Shown here piece after piece: positions 43,113 to 54,203 of a stretch of 64,000 nucleotides of DNA; the stretch's first letter is position 1; each line of letters opens with the position of its first letter. Source of the stretch: Cyanophora paradoxa. Lineage: Eukaryota; Glaucocystophyceae; Cyanophorales; Cyanophoraceae. The notes under the pieces were generated by a model. It was not told the DNA's origin, ran no database searches, and saw only the letters and a list, made by a program, of their open reading frames with translations. The DNA lies in contig QPMI01000141.1 of NCBI GenBank assembly GCA_004431415.1, forward strand, positions 97,720 to 161,719, written 5' to 3'. The translations under genes were made by a program, and so were the position numbers.

Positions 43113-44967
43113 ATGCTGGGCCCGCTCGTGGCCGCGCTCGGGGCGGCCGGCGCCGTCGTGTACGGATGCCGCAAGCGAACCGGCGAGCGGAAGCGCGTCG
43201 TCGTCTGCGGTGGTGGATTCGCGGGCGTGAAGCTCGTGCACCAGCTGCACGGCGAGTTTGACGTGACCCTCGTCGACCCGAAGGAGTTCTTCGAGGTAGG
43301 CCGTTGTCGGCGTCGATCGCATCGATCTCGTCGGCCTTAAGCTTCGTCGATGCATCTGACGTCAGCGCAGTACACGCCGGGCATCCTGAGAGCTTTCGTC
43401 GATCCCGGGCACTTCCACGCGGCGCTCGCCGTCGACTACGCCGCGCTGCCGGCCGCCTTCGTGCGCGGCGAGCTTGAGGAGGTCCTCGCGGAGCGCGTTG
43501 CGGTCCGCACGCCCGAGGGCCGCCGCGAGCTCCCGTTCGACTTCCTCGTCCTCGCGACGGGCCTCGGGTACGCCCCGCCCGTGCGGCCGGCGCCGTCCTC
43601 CGTCACCCGCGAGTCGCGCGGCGCGGAGCTCGCCGCCTCCGCCGCCGCCCTCCGCTCCGCATCCTCCGTCGTCGTCGTCGGCGGGTGCGCCTTTCAACTC
43701 TTTTCGGCCTCGCCCGCCGCCCGCGCAGCCTTACGCGCGGCTCCGGCGCGGCCGGCAGGGGCCTCGTGGGCGTGGAGCTGGCGGCGGAGGTGGCGGCGGT
43801 GCGGCCGGCCTCGGAGTGCTCCGTGACGCTCCTGGAGGGCGGGGCGGACATCCTGCCGGGGATGGCGCCCCGCACGCGGGCCTACTGCCGCGCCTGGCTC
43901 GAGGCCCGCGGCGTGCGCATCCTCTGCGGCGTCAGGGTCGATAAGGTCGCCGAGGCGGGGGCGGGCGCGCCCGGCGGCGCCCGCGTGATCTCCACCAGCG
44001 ACGGCGGCTCGCTGCGCGCCGACTGCCTCCTCTGGGGTGCCCCGCCGCCCTCCTCCGCCCTGCCTGCTCTCCGGCCCGATCGCGGCCCGCCTCACGCCCG
44101 CGGCGCGGCAGCGACGGGCGTGGGCGCGGGGGCGGCCCGGCGGCGCCGCGGGGCGAGGCGCTGGCGCGGGCGACGGACGAGCGCGGCTGCATCCGCGTGA
44201 ACGATCACCTGCAGGCCCGCCCCGCCCCGCCCCCGTCCGGCCCCGGCCCGGGGGGCTGAGGGGGCCGGGGCCGGGGGCGGGCAGGTGGAGGGCCTCTCGC
44301 GCGTCTTCGCCCTCGGCGACCTCATGCGCCACGCCAGGCCCGCCGTCCCGCGCCCGGGGCCCGGGCCGGGGCTAAGTTGGGGCCTCACGGGGCGGGGCAG
44401 CGGGGAGGCGAAGCTCGCGCACAAGGCGGAGCTCAACGCGGCGACCTGCGCCGAGAACATCCGCCGCCTCGCCCGCGCCTCCCCGTCCGCCCCGCCCCGC
44501 CCCGCACCCGTTCGACTCGATTGCCCTCCGTGCCGCGGGCCGACGGATCCCTCGGCAGGGAGCCGCTGCTCTCGTACCCTCCCGGGGGCGTGAAGACCCC
44601 CGTGATCGTCTGCATCTCCCTCGGTGCGCGCGCGCGCCCGCGGGCCCCGCCGTTCCGGTTCAATGGAATCTGATGCGGGGGCGGGCGGCAGGGCCGCGGG
44701 ACGGGGCGCTGGAGTTCAACGGGGCGCTGCTGGCGCGGGGGCGGGCGGCGGCGCTCGCCAAGGCCTTCGTCGAGCGCTCCAAGATGGCCGAGGTGCTTCC
44801 CGCCGCCAAACCCGACGCCGTGCTCGCCCCCTCGCCGGGCCACTGAGCCGGGGCGGCGGGGGCAGATCCGGGGCAGCCGGGCCGCGCAGCTCCTGTGGCG
44901 CGTGAGCGACGCGCAGGCCGCCCTCATCAACCGCTTCGTCATCCCCGCCAGGGCCCCCGCCCCCTGA
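43113..44967 (+). CDS. FAD-dependent oxidoreductase, AIFM2/FSP1-like
   Basis: Pyridine-nucleotide-disulfide-oxidoreductase fold. AIFM2/FSP1 in animals reduces ubiquinone and vitamin K at membranes with NAD(P)H. Starts MLGPLVAALGAAGAVVYGCR, a short hydrophobic N-anchor, then RVVVCGGGFAGVKLVHQLHG (FAD GxGxxG) and EFDVTLVDPKEFFE joined to YTPGILRAFVDPGHFHAALA through a GTAGGC intron (43296-43370). Further: LPFDFLVLATGLGYAPP, VVVVGGGLVGVELAAEVAAV (NAD(P)H GxGxxG after a GTGCGC intron), VTLLEGGADILPGMAPRTRA, CIRVNDHLQ, GLSRVFALGDLMRHARPAV (second FAD-binding Asp), LAHKAELNAATCAENIRRLA, YPPGGVKTPVIVCISLG, and a C-terminal segment LARGRAAALAKAFVERSKMA. The block order is that of AIF/AMID proteins. 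Acceptor choices in the second half are tentative because of GC-rich introns. Confidence 0.88.
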
Positions 44968-46116
44968 TCCCGCACCCCCCCGGCGCGGGATGGAAGCCTA
45001 GTAGGCGGGGCCCCCGGCCCCCTCGCCTCCGCCCCTGGCCTTCGTGATCACCTCCTCTGATCCGCCTTCGCAAATTGGGCTCGGCCCCCTGAAAGGCCCG
45101 AGCCTGCAATTGCATTGTTTCGTTATAAATTATCTTCGACGTGTTATTTACGATGGTACTTGGCGGGTTGCCCATTCGATCAGCGGCCCTTTGAGCCGGC
45201 CCCTTGGCAATTGCAAGCGCCCCGGGGCCCGATTCGGCTCGTGGAAAGGTCCGCATCGATTGCGAGCAAAACTGAAGGGTACAGGAGGACCAAGCTAGAC
45301 TACAATAATCAACAACACACAATTCGCGGCGCTCTCTTCCTCGGGCGCGCGGCCACGGGGGCCGGCCGCTGCGAGGTTCGAGCCCTCATCTCTTCCGTCT
45401 TCGCATCCGCTGCGCGCGGACTCGCGCAGCCGCTCCGCCCGCCGTCGCTGCGGGGGGCGGGGGCCGGCGCGGGCCGGCGCCGCCGGTGCTGCTGGTGGTG
45501 GTGCTGGTGCGCTGTGGCTGAGCGCGGGCCGCGGCTCGCTGCTCTGCGCCACGCGCCAGGCGCCGCCTCTGTCGCACTGCCGCGTAGTTGGCTGTGCGGG
45601 AGGGGCCTGGGACGGTCGCTCGCGCCGCCGGGCGGGGGAGGGCGCTGCCTCCGCCGTCGGGTCGGCGGCTCGGCTCCCGTCGAGGGGAAAGGGTGGAGGC
45701 GTGTCCACCGTAGGTGATCGGAGTCCACTATGGAGCTCCCAGCAGGTCCCCGCGGGGCCCGCGGTCTGCGAGGCGAGGAGAAGAGCCGAGGTCAGCCGCC
45801 CGTCTCGAGAGGGGGCGAGAAAGCGACGCGGCCCGCCCGCGGTCTAGAGGGGCTAGATAGGATAGAGGCAGAGAACGCTCAGACATCCAAGGAAGATTGG
45901 GCCCGCAGCGGCCCAGCCCCCGGCAAGGGGCGGGCCCTCGGGTGGACAACTGCGAATGTGTTGAGAGACGGAAATCTCGTTGTTTCGATCATGGCGTTCT
46001 TTGCTCGGTCCGCTGAGGGGATCCGGCCCCGAAAACCCACCCGGCCCGGCCCCGAAGACGGCACGAGAGGGGCCCGGGGAGCGGCGGGGGCGCACCAGGT
46101 GATCTCCGTGGCCGAC
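44968..46116. other. Convergent intergenic region containing repeat copy 1
   Basis: 1.15 kb without recognisable exons. Its notable content is a 130-bp repeat (45870-45999) identical to one in an eIF4G intron. Antisense-looking open frames around 45300-45700 are Pro/Arg-rich composition artefacts. Confidence 0.5.
45870..45999 (+). repeat. 130-bp perfect dispersed repeat, copy 1
   Basis: Base-for-base identical to 48131-48260. Ends show an imperfect terminal inverted repeat (AGAACGC ... GCGTTC). Inside, GGGCCCGC and GCGGGCCC form an 8-bp inverted pair around 45900-45940, and GAGA...TCTC a smaller one near 45965. No open frame of its own is conserved with any family. Lies 3' of eIF4G. Confidence 0.95.
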
Positions 46117-49100
46117 CTAAGCGGAGCTGTCGACGAGGACCACCTTGCGGTGCTCGTCGCTCTGCGGGGCGGGGCGAGCGTGAGAGGCCGCCCGGGGGGG
46201 AAGAGGGAGATGCAGGGGCGCACGGTGAGCAGCGAGGCCCAGTTGACGTCGGAGCCGGTGCGGCAGAGCTCGCCGGCCGCGGCGTCGCCGAGGGCGAGGC
46301 GCATGGCGGCCACGGCGGCGTCGGCGACCGCGGGGGCCTCGACGGCGGCGAAGAAGGAGACGGGGAGCGCGCTCCTGGCCATGCAGCGGCCCACGAACTC
46401 GCCGACGAGCGCCGGCGCGTGCGGCACGTCGATGCCGATGTCCTCCAGCGACCCGATCACGTGCTCCAGCCTGCACGGCGCCCCTTAGCCCCGAACGCTG
46501 AGCGGGGCGGGGCGGGGGCGGGGCGCGGGGCGCACGCGCGGGCGATGTGGGAGCCGTGGAGGAGCGCGCGGCCGTGGCCGGCGACCATGAGGCGGGCGAG
46601 GAGGTCCCGCTCGCGGGCGCGGCGGTCGATGCCGACGAGGACGGCCCGGTGCACGACCTCGACCCGCCCGTCGTCGTCCAGGCGCAGCTCGCCCAGGCTC
46701 TCCAGCGTGTCCGCCAGCTCCTCGCTGCACAGGAACTCGTCCAGCAGGTCCCGGATCGACTCCGCCGCCGGCCGCTTCGACGCCGAGGCCGCCGAGGGGG
46801 CGTGGCTCGGGAGCTCGAGGATGAGGGGCGGCGGGCTGCCGGCGCGGCTGCTGCCCGAGCGGACCTCGAGGCAGGCGCCGACGGCGGTGACGCCCGAGGA
46901 GGATTCGGTGGGCGCGAGGGTCGAGGACGAGGGCGACAGGGGCGGGGTGGACGAGGCGGCCGAGCCCTGCCCGTCCGAGAGCGACGAGCCCGAGCCGCGC
47001 CGCTCGCTCTCCTCCAGCGCCCCGAAACGGTTCGCCGCCTGCGCCTTGCCCCCGTTGCCCGCCTGCTGCTGCTGCTGCTGCGGCTTGCCGGCCTTGCCCG
47101 CCGGCTTCTCCTGCGCCGCCGCCGCCGGCTGCTGCCGGCCGGCCGGCTGCTTCACCTGCGGCGTCTTCTTGATGTTCGAGGTCGGCTGGCCGATCGCGGC
47201 GCTGAAGCTCTGCAGCCGGCCCGACGCCGTCTTGGTGCTCGACGGCGGCGAGGGCGCCGGCGAGGCCGCCGGGGCCGCGCCCTTCTTCGCCGACGCGCCG
47301 CGGCCGCCCTTCTTGGCCGACACCGTCGTGAAGCCGTCGTCCGACTTGGGCGTCACCGGCGTCGTCGCCACCTGCAGCGAGCGCGCGCGCCCGTGCGCCG
47401 CGGCGCCGGTCGGGGTCGCCAGCGGCGAGGCCGGGGCCCGGGAGCTCGAGGGGGTCGCCAGCGGGGTCGACGCGGCGCGGTCGAGGCGGGCCGAGAGGGG
47501 CCGCCGCGGGGACTTGGTGTCGATGGCGAGGCCGGCGGCCTTGCGCTTCTCCTCGCGCTGCGCCTGCGGCGACGGCCTCGGACAACGCGCGGGCGCGCGG
47601 GCGAGCGGGAGGAGAGCATTGGGAGGGCGGACCTCGGCGTGGATCTCGTCGAGGGTCTTGGGGCCCGAGGCCTCGTGGCGGGGCACCCAGCCGTGGGCGC
47701 GTAGCTCCACGACGTCCTGCAGGAGGAAGCGGATGCGCGAGGAGAGGCGCTCGCAGGTGCCCCGACTGTGCGCCTCGATGTCCGCGAAGAGCTTGTCCAT
47801 GAAGCGCCGGCACCGGATGTTGTCCAGCAGCTTCCCCGTCGTCTGCGGCGGGCAAGAAGCGATCAGATTCGATCCGCCGTCTCAAAGGGCGGAGGCGAAG
47901 GGGGGCGGACCTGGAGGAGCTTGCAGAGGGCCTCGAGGTTCTCCTCGTCGGGGGTGTCCGCCTCGCCCAGGAGGCGCGTGTTGCAGTCCAGCACGATCAT
48001 CTCCGGCAGCAGCTTCACCTTGTACAGCTCCCCGATGAACTTGATATGTGCGAGGCGGTCGAGGAGAGCAGCGCGGGCAGAGGCGGGCGTCGCGACTCGA
48101 AAAGGCGGGAAAGAAGGAGAAGGGGGGGAGAGAGAACGCTCAGACATCCAAGGAAGATTGGGCCCGCAGCGGCCCAGCCCCCGGCAAGGGGCGGGCCCTC
48201 GGGTGGACAACTGCGAATGTGTTGAGAGACGGAAATCTCGTTGTTTCGATCATGGCGTTCCGAAAGGGGAAGAAAGGAAACGGAAAAGGAGGGGAAAGGG
48301 GGCGAATGCGGAACTCGCGGTCGAAAGGATATTGCCAAGCATAGCCTTCTTCATGAGCATCATGCGGTACTCGCGCTCCTCCTTGGGGAGGTCCTCGAGC
48401 CCCTCGGACGAGGGCTGCTTCTCGAACTCCTGCTGGCACTTGTTGAGCAGCAGCCGGCGGAAGTTCTGCGGTGCCGGACGGAGCGTGAGACCGGTGAACG
48501 AGGTCGGGCGGGCGGGGCGGGGGCGCCTCGGTGTGGCCGTCGAGGGAGTACTCGGGGAGCTTCTCGCAGAGGCGGACGCAGAGCTGGGCGTAGACGGCGC
48601 TGAACGCAGGCTCCGTCACGGCCTTGTCGAAGATCAGGCCGATCGTCCCCCGCAGCAGGTTCAGCGACGAGATGCGCCCGTCCATCAGCTGCCCCAGCAG
48701 CGCCTCGAACTTCTCCAGCGTCAGCTTGTTCAATATACTGCGCGCGCGCCGCGGCGTCGGCGTCGGCGGCGGGCACGGGATGGAAGAGGCGCAGGACTGG
48801 AGAGGGCGGACCCCTTGATGCTCTTGAGGACCTTCTCCTCCTCGCTGGCGTCTGTGTTGCGGATCCAGCGGTTCTCAGTCTGTACAAGGGGCGCGACCTG
48901 CGGTGCGACAGGGGGGCCGTCCGTGAGCGGGCGGGCGCCTCGCGAGCGGTCGGCGGAGGGGGCGGCGCACGTCCGCAAGGGGCGCCGGCTCCGCACATCC
49001 TGAGCGCCATTCGCGATCGTTGTCTGACTTCTTCCGGTTGTAGTTGTTGTAGGAGCTGCAGATCGCGATCACGTCGGGGGCGGGGCGCGGCCGGGAGGTG

Positions 49101-50441
49101 CGGAGGGGCCGGGGAGGGGATGGAGGGCGGCGGCACCTGGCGGGGGTCCCGCGCGAAGCGTGGGGCGAAGGTTCGTGATCGTGCCGGCCCCGGGGCCCGT
49201 GGCCCTTCTACGTAGCAAACGCGACGCGATAAGAGACAAGGCAGCATAAGCCGCTCGGTTCAGTCGTCAAGCACGTGTCCGGGCCCAGGGCTCGCGGTCA
49301 ACATAGCTCTCGTGAACCCTCACCCACGCGCGTCGCCGCACGGGGTCTTCGTGCGCTAGAGGGCACGGAACGGAAACGGTCGCGTTCGGTCTCGGAGGGA
49401 TGCCAGGAGCACGGCTGCCAATCCTGGGCCTCTCGCGAACGGCGACCGCCCCGGAGGGATCTATGCTCCATCACTGGCAGCCGCCCGGCGGGCAGCAGTG
49501 CCTCCGGAGCTCCCACGCGTCGTTAATAAGCACGTCGGCACACGGCGCCGTGTGGCGCTTGCGCGCGATCGTGCTTTTGGGGCGGCTTAGGGCGCGGCTA
49601 CTCTTCCCCTGCAGGAGAAGATCAATATCGCGAGGACCTAGCATATCCCCATCGTAGACCGTGATCGAAAATGCGATCGCGACCGGCGCGAAACCGGGGC
49701 GCCGAGGCGGACCTTGGAGCTGACGGGGGTCTTGCGCTGGCCTCCGCGCGACGCGGGCGGGTAGAACTCCTCCTCAACTTCTGAGCCGGCCAGCTCCATG
49801 ACGACGCACGGCAGCCGCGGCAGCTCGAACGTGGGCTCCACGCAATACTGCGCAAGGTCGCGATCAGCGCTAGCGCGCGCCCCGGCGAGCCATCCGCGGC
49901 GCGTAGAGGTTCTCGCGCACCGGACGGAAGGCAAGGAGGAAGTTGCGGTCGTACTTGACAGTGGACGGAACTTTGCAGGGGGTCGCCAGCGGAACGCTGG
50001 TGGCGAGGTCATATGCTTCGAGATCCGCGCTTCCGGTGGGCACAGAGGGCGTCTTGGGCACATCGAAGGTCATTTGCTGCGCGTAGAACCGTCAGGACTA
50101 CCGGGGGCGACTCCAATGGGCGAGAAAATGACGATCGCGATCTGGCTCACCTTGGGAATGAAAGGGGTGGCGCAGGGGTTGAGGCTAGGCGTTGATGCGC
50201 TCGAGGGCTCCTGTGAAGCCGATGGCGTAGTCTCGCATGGCGATGCGGGGGTCGCAGGCGCGCTGGGCGATGCAGGTGTGAAGACGGCCGCGCCCGCTCG
50301 CAGGAAGGTGGGCGTGAACACTGCGGCTGTTGCGCGGAGCTTTGTGCACGCGCTACTGCTGCTGTCTGTCTTGCAGGGAGTGGAAGCCGCTGGACTGCTC
50401 GGTCCGTCTTCCAGAACCACAGGTGCGGTGTCGTGGGCCAT
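46117..50441 (-). CDS. Translation initiation factor eIF4G
   Basis: Cap-complex scaffold binding eIF4A and eIF3 (family knowledge). Start MAHDTAPVVLEDGPSS at 50441, then exons with VPSTVKYDRNFLLAFRPV, the KYDRxFLL motif preceding the core. MIF4G domain: NRWIRNTDASEEEKVLKSIK, ILNKLTLEKFEALLGQLMDG, ISSLNLLRGTIGLIFDKAVT, FSAVYAQLCVRLCEKLPEYS, NKCQQEFEKQPSSEGLEDLP, YRMMLMKKAMLGN joined to IKFIGELYKVKLLPEMIVLD and CRRFMDKLFADIEAH. A Gln/Lys/Ala/Ser-rich linker follows (KPQQQQQQAGNGG). MA3 domain: EFLCSEELADTLESLGELRL, HGRALLHGSHIA, IGSLEDIGIDVPHAPALVGE and FVGRCMARSALPVSFFAAVE. The last exon reads SDEHRKVVLVDSSA, stop 46117. The intron between MLGN and IKFIG (about 48045-48337) is unusually long and contains repeat copy 2. 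Confidence 0.92.
48131..48260 (+). repeat. 130-bp perfect dispersed repeat, copy 2 (in eIF4G intron)
   Basis: Identical to 45870-45999, same orientation. Sits within the intron between the MIF4G exons ending MLGN and starting IKFIGELY, flanked by purine-rich GGGGAAGG-type sequence. Confidence 0.95.
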
Positions 50442-50657
50442 TTTGCGTTATGAGAAGGGGGAAGTTGTGCTGTGGTCGTTGGGCGGGGAAGATGGACGGG
50501 ATGAGGGAGAAAGATGGACCGCGCAATGGCCGCGATCGAACTGAGGGGTATACGCGGCTTCTCGCTCGACACCGTACCCCACTTCAAACCACGTACCCGA
50601 GCCGCAAGCAGCCGAACTCTCGCTGCAGCAGCACTCTAGCGGCAGGACAACTTAGGG
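50442..50657. promoter_or_regulatory. Divergent 5' region of eIF4G and NOC4
   Basis: 216 bp between the starts of two ribosome/translation genes. Inferred from orientation; no element recognised. Confidence 0.45.
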
Positions 50658-53600
50658 ATGGCGGAGGAGAACGGGGAGGCGCACGCGGCGGAGGTGGCCC
50701 GGATCGCCGAGCTTGAGAAGCAGCTGCGTGAGTCGAAGGCGCACCTGAACAACATCGTCGCCCTCCTCGAGCTGTGCAACGTGCGCGTCTGCCCCCCCGC
50801 CGCCCCGCGGGGCCCTAGCGCCGGCGCGCGCCCGATCGCTCGCGCCGCAGCGCCAGCAGAAGGCGCCCGGCGCGGAGGAGGCGGGCGAGGACGACACGCT
50901 TCGACCGCCGGAGGTCGTTATAGCGGCGCTGGGCGCCCTGCGGCGCACTTTCGCCCGGCTGCACGTCAGCGGGGAGCTGGCCCGCGCCGCCAAGGGCTCG
51001 CAGCGCCAGATCCCCGGCCGGGCGAGGCCATCGGCGGCGGCCGGTGCGTAGCTACCGGCGAGAGAGCGAACGCATCGCGCCGCGCCGCGCGGGCCGCCGA
51101 CGCGATCGCCGGCGCAGGCGGCGACAAGGCGGAGGCGGAGAAAGCGGGCGGGGGCGGAGCGGAGGAGGAGGGGGTGGCGGAGGCGGAGCGGGCGTACCTC
51201 TCGTGGCTGATGGCGAAGTACACGTCGTTCCTGCGGGCCGCCCTGCGCCTCCTCCTGGACGACGAGCCCCGCCTCCAGGCGCGCCGGCCCCGCCCTGGGG
51301 CGAGGCGAGGCGGGCGGGGTCGGGCGTGAGATTGGATGCAGGTGGCGGGGCTGGCGGCGGGGATGGACTTCGTGGGGCGGCACGCGCGGGACTTCAACGC
51401 GAACCTCTTCGCCTCGCTGCTCCGCTGCCTCGTCTCCAACCGCAACCTCAGCGGCGCCCTCCTCCAGGTGAACGCTCCTCCGCGCGATCCGAGGGCGCAG
51501 CGCCCCCTCCCTCGCCGCCTCTCCCCTGCCCTCTGACCCCGGGGCGCCCCCGCAGGCCTTTCTCTCCCGGTACCTCTCCGCCTTCGACGACGTCCGCTAC
51601 TACACCACCACCGCCGTCGCGTGCGCCCTGTCGGAAGCTGTACCCCCCTCGCCGCCTCCTGAGCCCGCGGGCAGGCGGCTGGCGGCGCGGCGGCTGGCGG
51701 AGATGGCGAAGGAGGGGGCCGGCGGGGCGGGGGCGGAGAGCAGCGGCAGCGAGGACGAGGGGGACGAGGGGGACGCGGGCGGCGGCAGGGGGGGGAAGAA
51801 GAAGGCCGCGGCGGACGCCGAGGTGGCCCCCCTTCCTCTCTCTCTCTCTCCCACCTCCCCTTCCCGGGGCGAGCCGGTACCCCCGCAGGGCCTGGAGAAG
51901 GCCTTCGCGCACCGCCTGAGCCCGCACGCGCTCTCCCGCAACCTCTTCGACCTCCTCTCCCGCGTCCAGGTACCCCCCGCCGCCCCTCCTCCCCCTGCTC
52001 CGCTGAGCCGTGCCCCGGGCAGCTGCCATCGGACTCGGCGGCGCTGCGACGGTTCATGCCGGCGACGCTGAAGTCGATGGGGCTGGCCGAGGACGGCTCC
52101 AAGCCGGCCGCCCCCGCCGAGGGCGGCAAGCGCAAGCGCGAGGCCGGCGACGGGGGCGAGCAGGGCGGTGGTCAGTCCGCCTGTCTTCCGCCGGTGCCCG
52201 CTCCGCCTGACGCGCCTAGCCCCCGCAGCGTACGGCCGCCTGGGCCAGATCAAGCACCACCGCAAGGCGCGTACCCCCCGCCCGGCCTCGTCTCCCCCCG
52301 GCCCCCGAAATGACGTACCCGCTCTCGCAGGCCTTCTCGGACGCGTGGCTGGCGTTCCTGAAGCTGCCGCTGCCGGCGGACGTGTACAAGCGCGTTCTCG
52401 TGCGGCTCCACCGTGACGTCATGCCCCACATGGGCCCCCCCGGCGCTCCGCTCCTCCTCGCCGACTTCCTCACCCGCTCCTACGACCAGGGTGCGCCCGT
52501 ACCCCTCGATCCCTTGCCCCCTTCCCGCCCTTCCTTGCGCCCTCCGCCTGAGGCTCTACCCCCCAGGCGGCGTGGTGAGCATCCTGGCGCTGAACGGCCT
52601 CTTCGTGCTCATCTCCAAGTACAATTTGGACTACCCCTCCTTCTACGCGAAGCTTCGTTCGCTGCTCGAGCCGCAGCTCTTCCACGCCAAGCACCGCGCC
52701 CGCTTCCTCAAGGTGCCGTACCCCTGCCGCGCCCCTCCCCCCCTCGAACCCACCCGTACCCCCCTCGCAGCTGCTGGACCTGTTCATGACGTCGACGCAC
52801 CTGTCGGCGTACCTGGTCGCCGCGTTTGCGAAGCGGCTGGCGCGGCTGGCCCTCTCCGCGCCCCCCTCGGGGGCCTCGTTCTGCGCCGCCTTCGCCGCCA
52901 ACCTCCTCCGCCGCCACCCCGCCTGCCTGCCCCTCATCCACCGCTCCGCCTCCGCCCCCGGCCCCGCCGGCCCCCAGGAGGGTGCGTCCGCGCCCCGCCA
53001 CCTTCCCCCCCCTTCCCCCCCCTCTTCTTCTTCTGATTCGGCCCCCCCTCTCCCCCCCCCCCCCCCCCCCCCCCCCCCCTGCAGAGCGTGCGCCGGTGCT
53101 GGAGTCGCCCTTCGCGGACGTCTCCGCCGACTCGCTCGAGGGCGGCCTCCTCGGGGGGCCCCAGCCCAAGCGGCCCCGGTCCGTCGCGCCCCCTCCCGCC
53201 CCGCCCCGCCCCGCTGAGCGCCGCGATGCTTTGCCGCGCAGCGCGCAGCAGGCGGACGGGGCGGGCGAAGCCGGGGCGGGGGCAGAGCGGCCCGGGGCGG
53301 ACCCGTACGACGACTTCGTGGAGGAGCCGGCGGCGTGCCGGGCGCTCGACTCGTCCCTGTGGGAGCTCGAGGCACTCCGCGGCCACTACGACCCCGAGGC
53401 GCGCCCGCCTCCGAACTGATGAGAGGGCCCGCGCGATAGGGAGCTCGCTTGCAGCACGCGCCCGAGTCCAGCGCGCTAGAAGAGCGCGAGAGGCGTTGCT
53501 GAGGGCGCCTCTGACGGGGCGCGGGGCGCTCAGGTGGCGCGCTTGGTGGCGATCTTCGAGGCACCCCTCAACGGCCGCGGCGAGATCGACGTCTCGGGGC

Positions 53601-53879
53601 CCATGACTGCGACCTACCAGTCGGTGCGAGCGCCCCCGCGCCCAATATTAATAGAGAGCTGGCCGGACTATGTCGTTCCTGCAATCCGACCCGAGGCTCG
53701 CGCCGCAGACGATCGACGGGCAGCTGCGGCGGCGGCTGCCGAAGGGCGGGGTGGCGCTGGCGTACCACGCGCCGCTGCCGCTCTTCCCGACGGAGCGGCG
53801 GGAGGCGCCGCGGGAGCCGGCGGCGGCCGTCGCCCTCGCCGCCGACGAGGTCTTCCTCGAGGGCTGGGCCTTCTCCTAG
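50658..53879 (+). CDS. NOC4: Nucleolar complex protein 4 (NOC4), CBF/Mak21 domain
   Basis: Small-subunit ribosome biogenesis factor that pairs with Nop14 in yeast. Starts MAEENGEAHAAEVARIAELE, a short coiled segment, then LNNIVALLELCN. Family blocks in order: EAERAYLSWLMAKYTSFLRA, LQVAGLAAGMDFVGRHARDF, ALLQAFLSRYLSAFDDVRYY, FSDAWLAFLKLPLPADVYKR, VLVRLHRDVMPHMGPPGAPL, GVVSILALNGLFVLISKYNL, DYPSFYAKLRSLLEPQLFHA, RFLKLLDLFMTSTHLSAYLV, CAAFAANLLRRHPACLPLIH, DPYDDFVEEPAACRALDSSL and WELEALRGHYDPEVARLVAI. The last exon contains SFLQSDPRLAPQTIDG and ends LEGWAFS. A charged insert (GSEDEGDEGDAGGGRGGKKK) separates the first blocks. Introns are numerous; the one before ERAPVLES has a C28 tract immediately before its TGCAG acceptor (53052-53084). 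Confidence 0.95.
53052..53079 (+). repeat. C28 homopolymer as polypyrimidine tract in NOC4 intron
   Basis: 28 uninterrupted C residues directly followed by TGCAG and the next exon, so it occupies the polypyrimidine-tract position. Confidence 0.9.
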
Positions 53880-54096
53880 CCCCCACTGGCGGCCCCGGGC
53901 CCTCCTGTAGGCGCCCTGGCTCTCTCGCTGACCTCGCTGTCGGCGCCTTGAATGGGATTCGAACTTCGATTCGGAAGAATTCAACGATTCGCGATCCGCC
54001 TTTCACCGAGTCAGCGCGGGGCGGTCCGAGCTGGAGCTCCTTGCTAACTGGGGTGAGCGAGGGGACTCCGCCGGGCAGGGGGCTCTGGCTGAATCG

Positions 54097-54165
54097 AGGG
54101 GAGTCGTTGCGAATTTAGGGGAGTCGTTGCGAATTTATATAATTAGGGGAGTCGTTGCGAATTTA
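54097..54165 (+). repeat. Triple 21-bp repeat upstream of phosphatase gene
   Basis: Three copies of AGGGGAGTCGTTGCGAATTT(A) at 54097-54117, 54117-54137 and 54145-54165, ending 38 bp before the ATG at 54204. Positioned as promoter or 5'-UTR elements; a regulatory role is inference. Confidence 0.85.
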
Positions 54166-54203
54166 GGGGGGCTTCGAGGAGCTTGAACAAGCGAGGCCCA
54201 GCG

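Noticed and set aside
45295-45728. Overlapping minus-strand frames between AIFM2-type gene and eIF4G
   Set aside because: Pro/Arg/Ala composition only, three frames equally open, no family motif.
45870-45999. 130-bp repeat as a C/D snoRNA or spliceosomal snRNA
   Set aside because: No proper C box/D box pair, Sm site or recognisable snRNA core in either orientation; left as unknown.
46419-48038. 539-codon + strand frame opposite eIF4G
   Set aside because: Low-complexity antisense of the MA3/linker region.
45870-48260. 130-bp repeats as a CRISPR array or simple tandem repeat
   Set aside because: Only two copies 2.1 kb apart with different flanks in a eukaryotic locus.
50330-50716. + strand frame spanning the eIF4G/NOC4 5' region
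   Set aside because: Crosses both true starts in a different frame; no protein-like composition.
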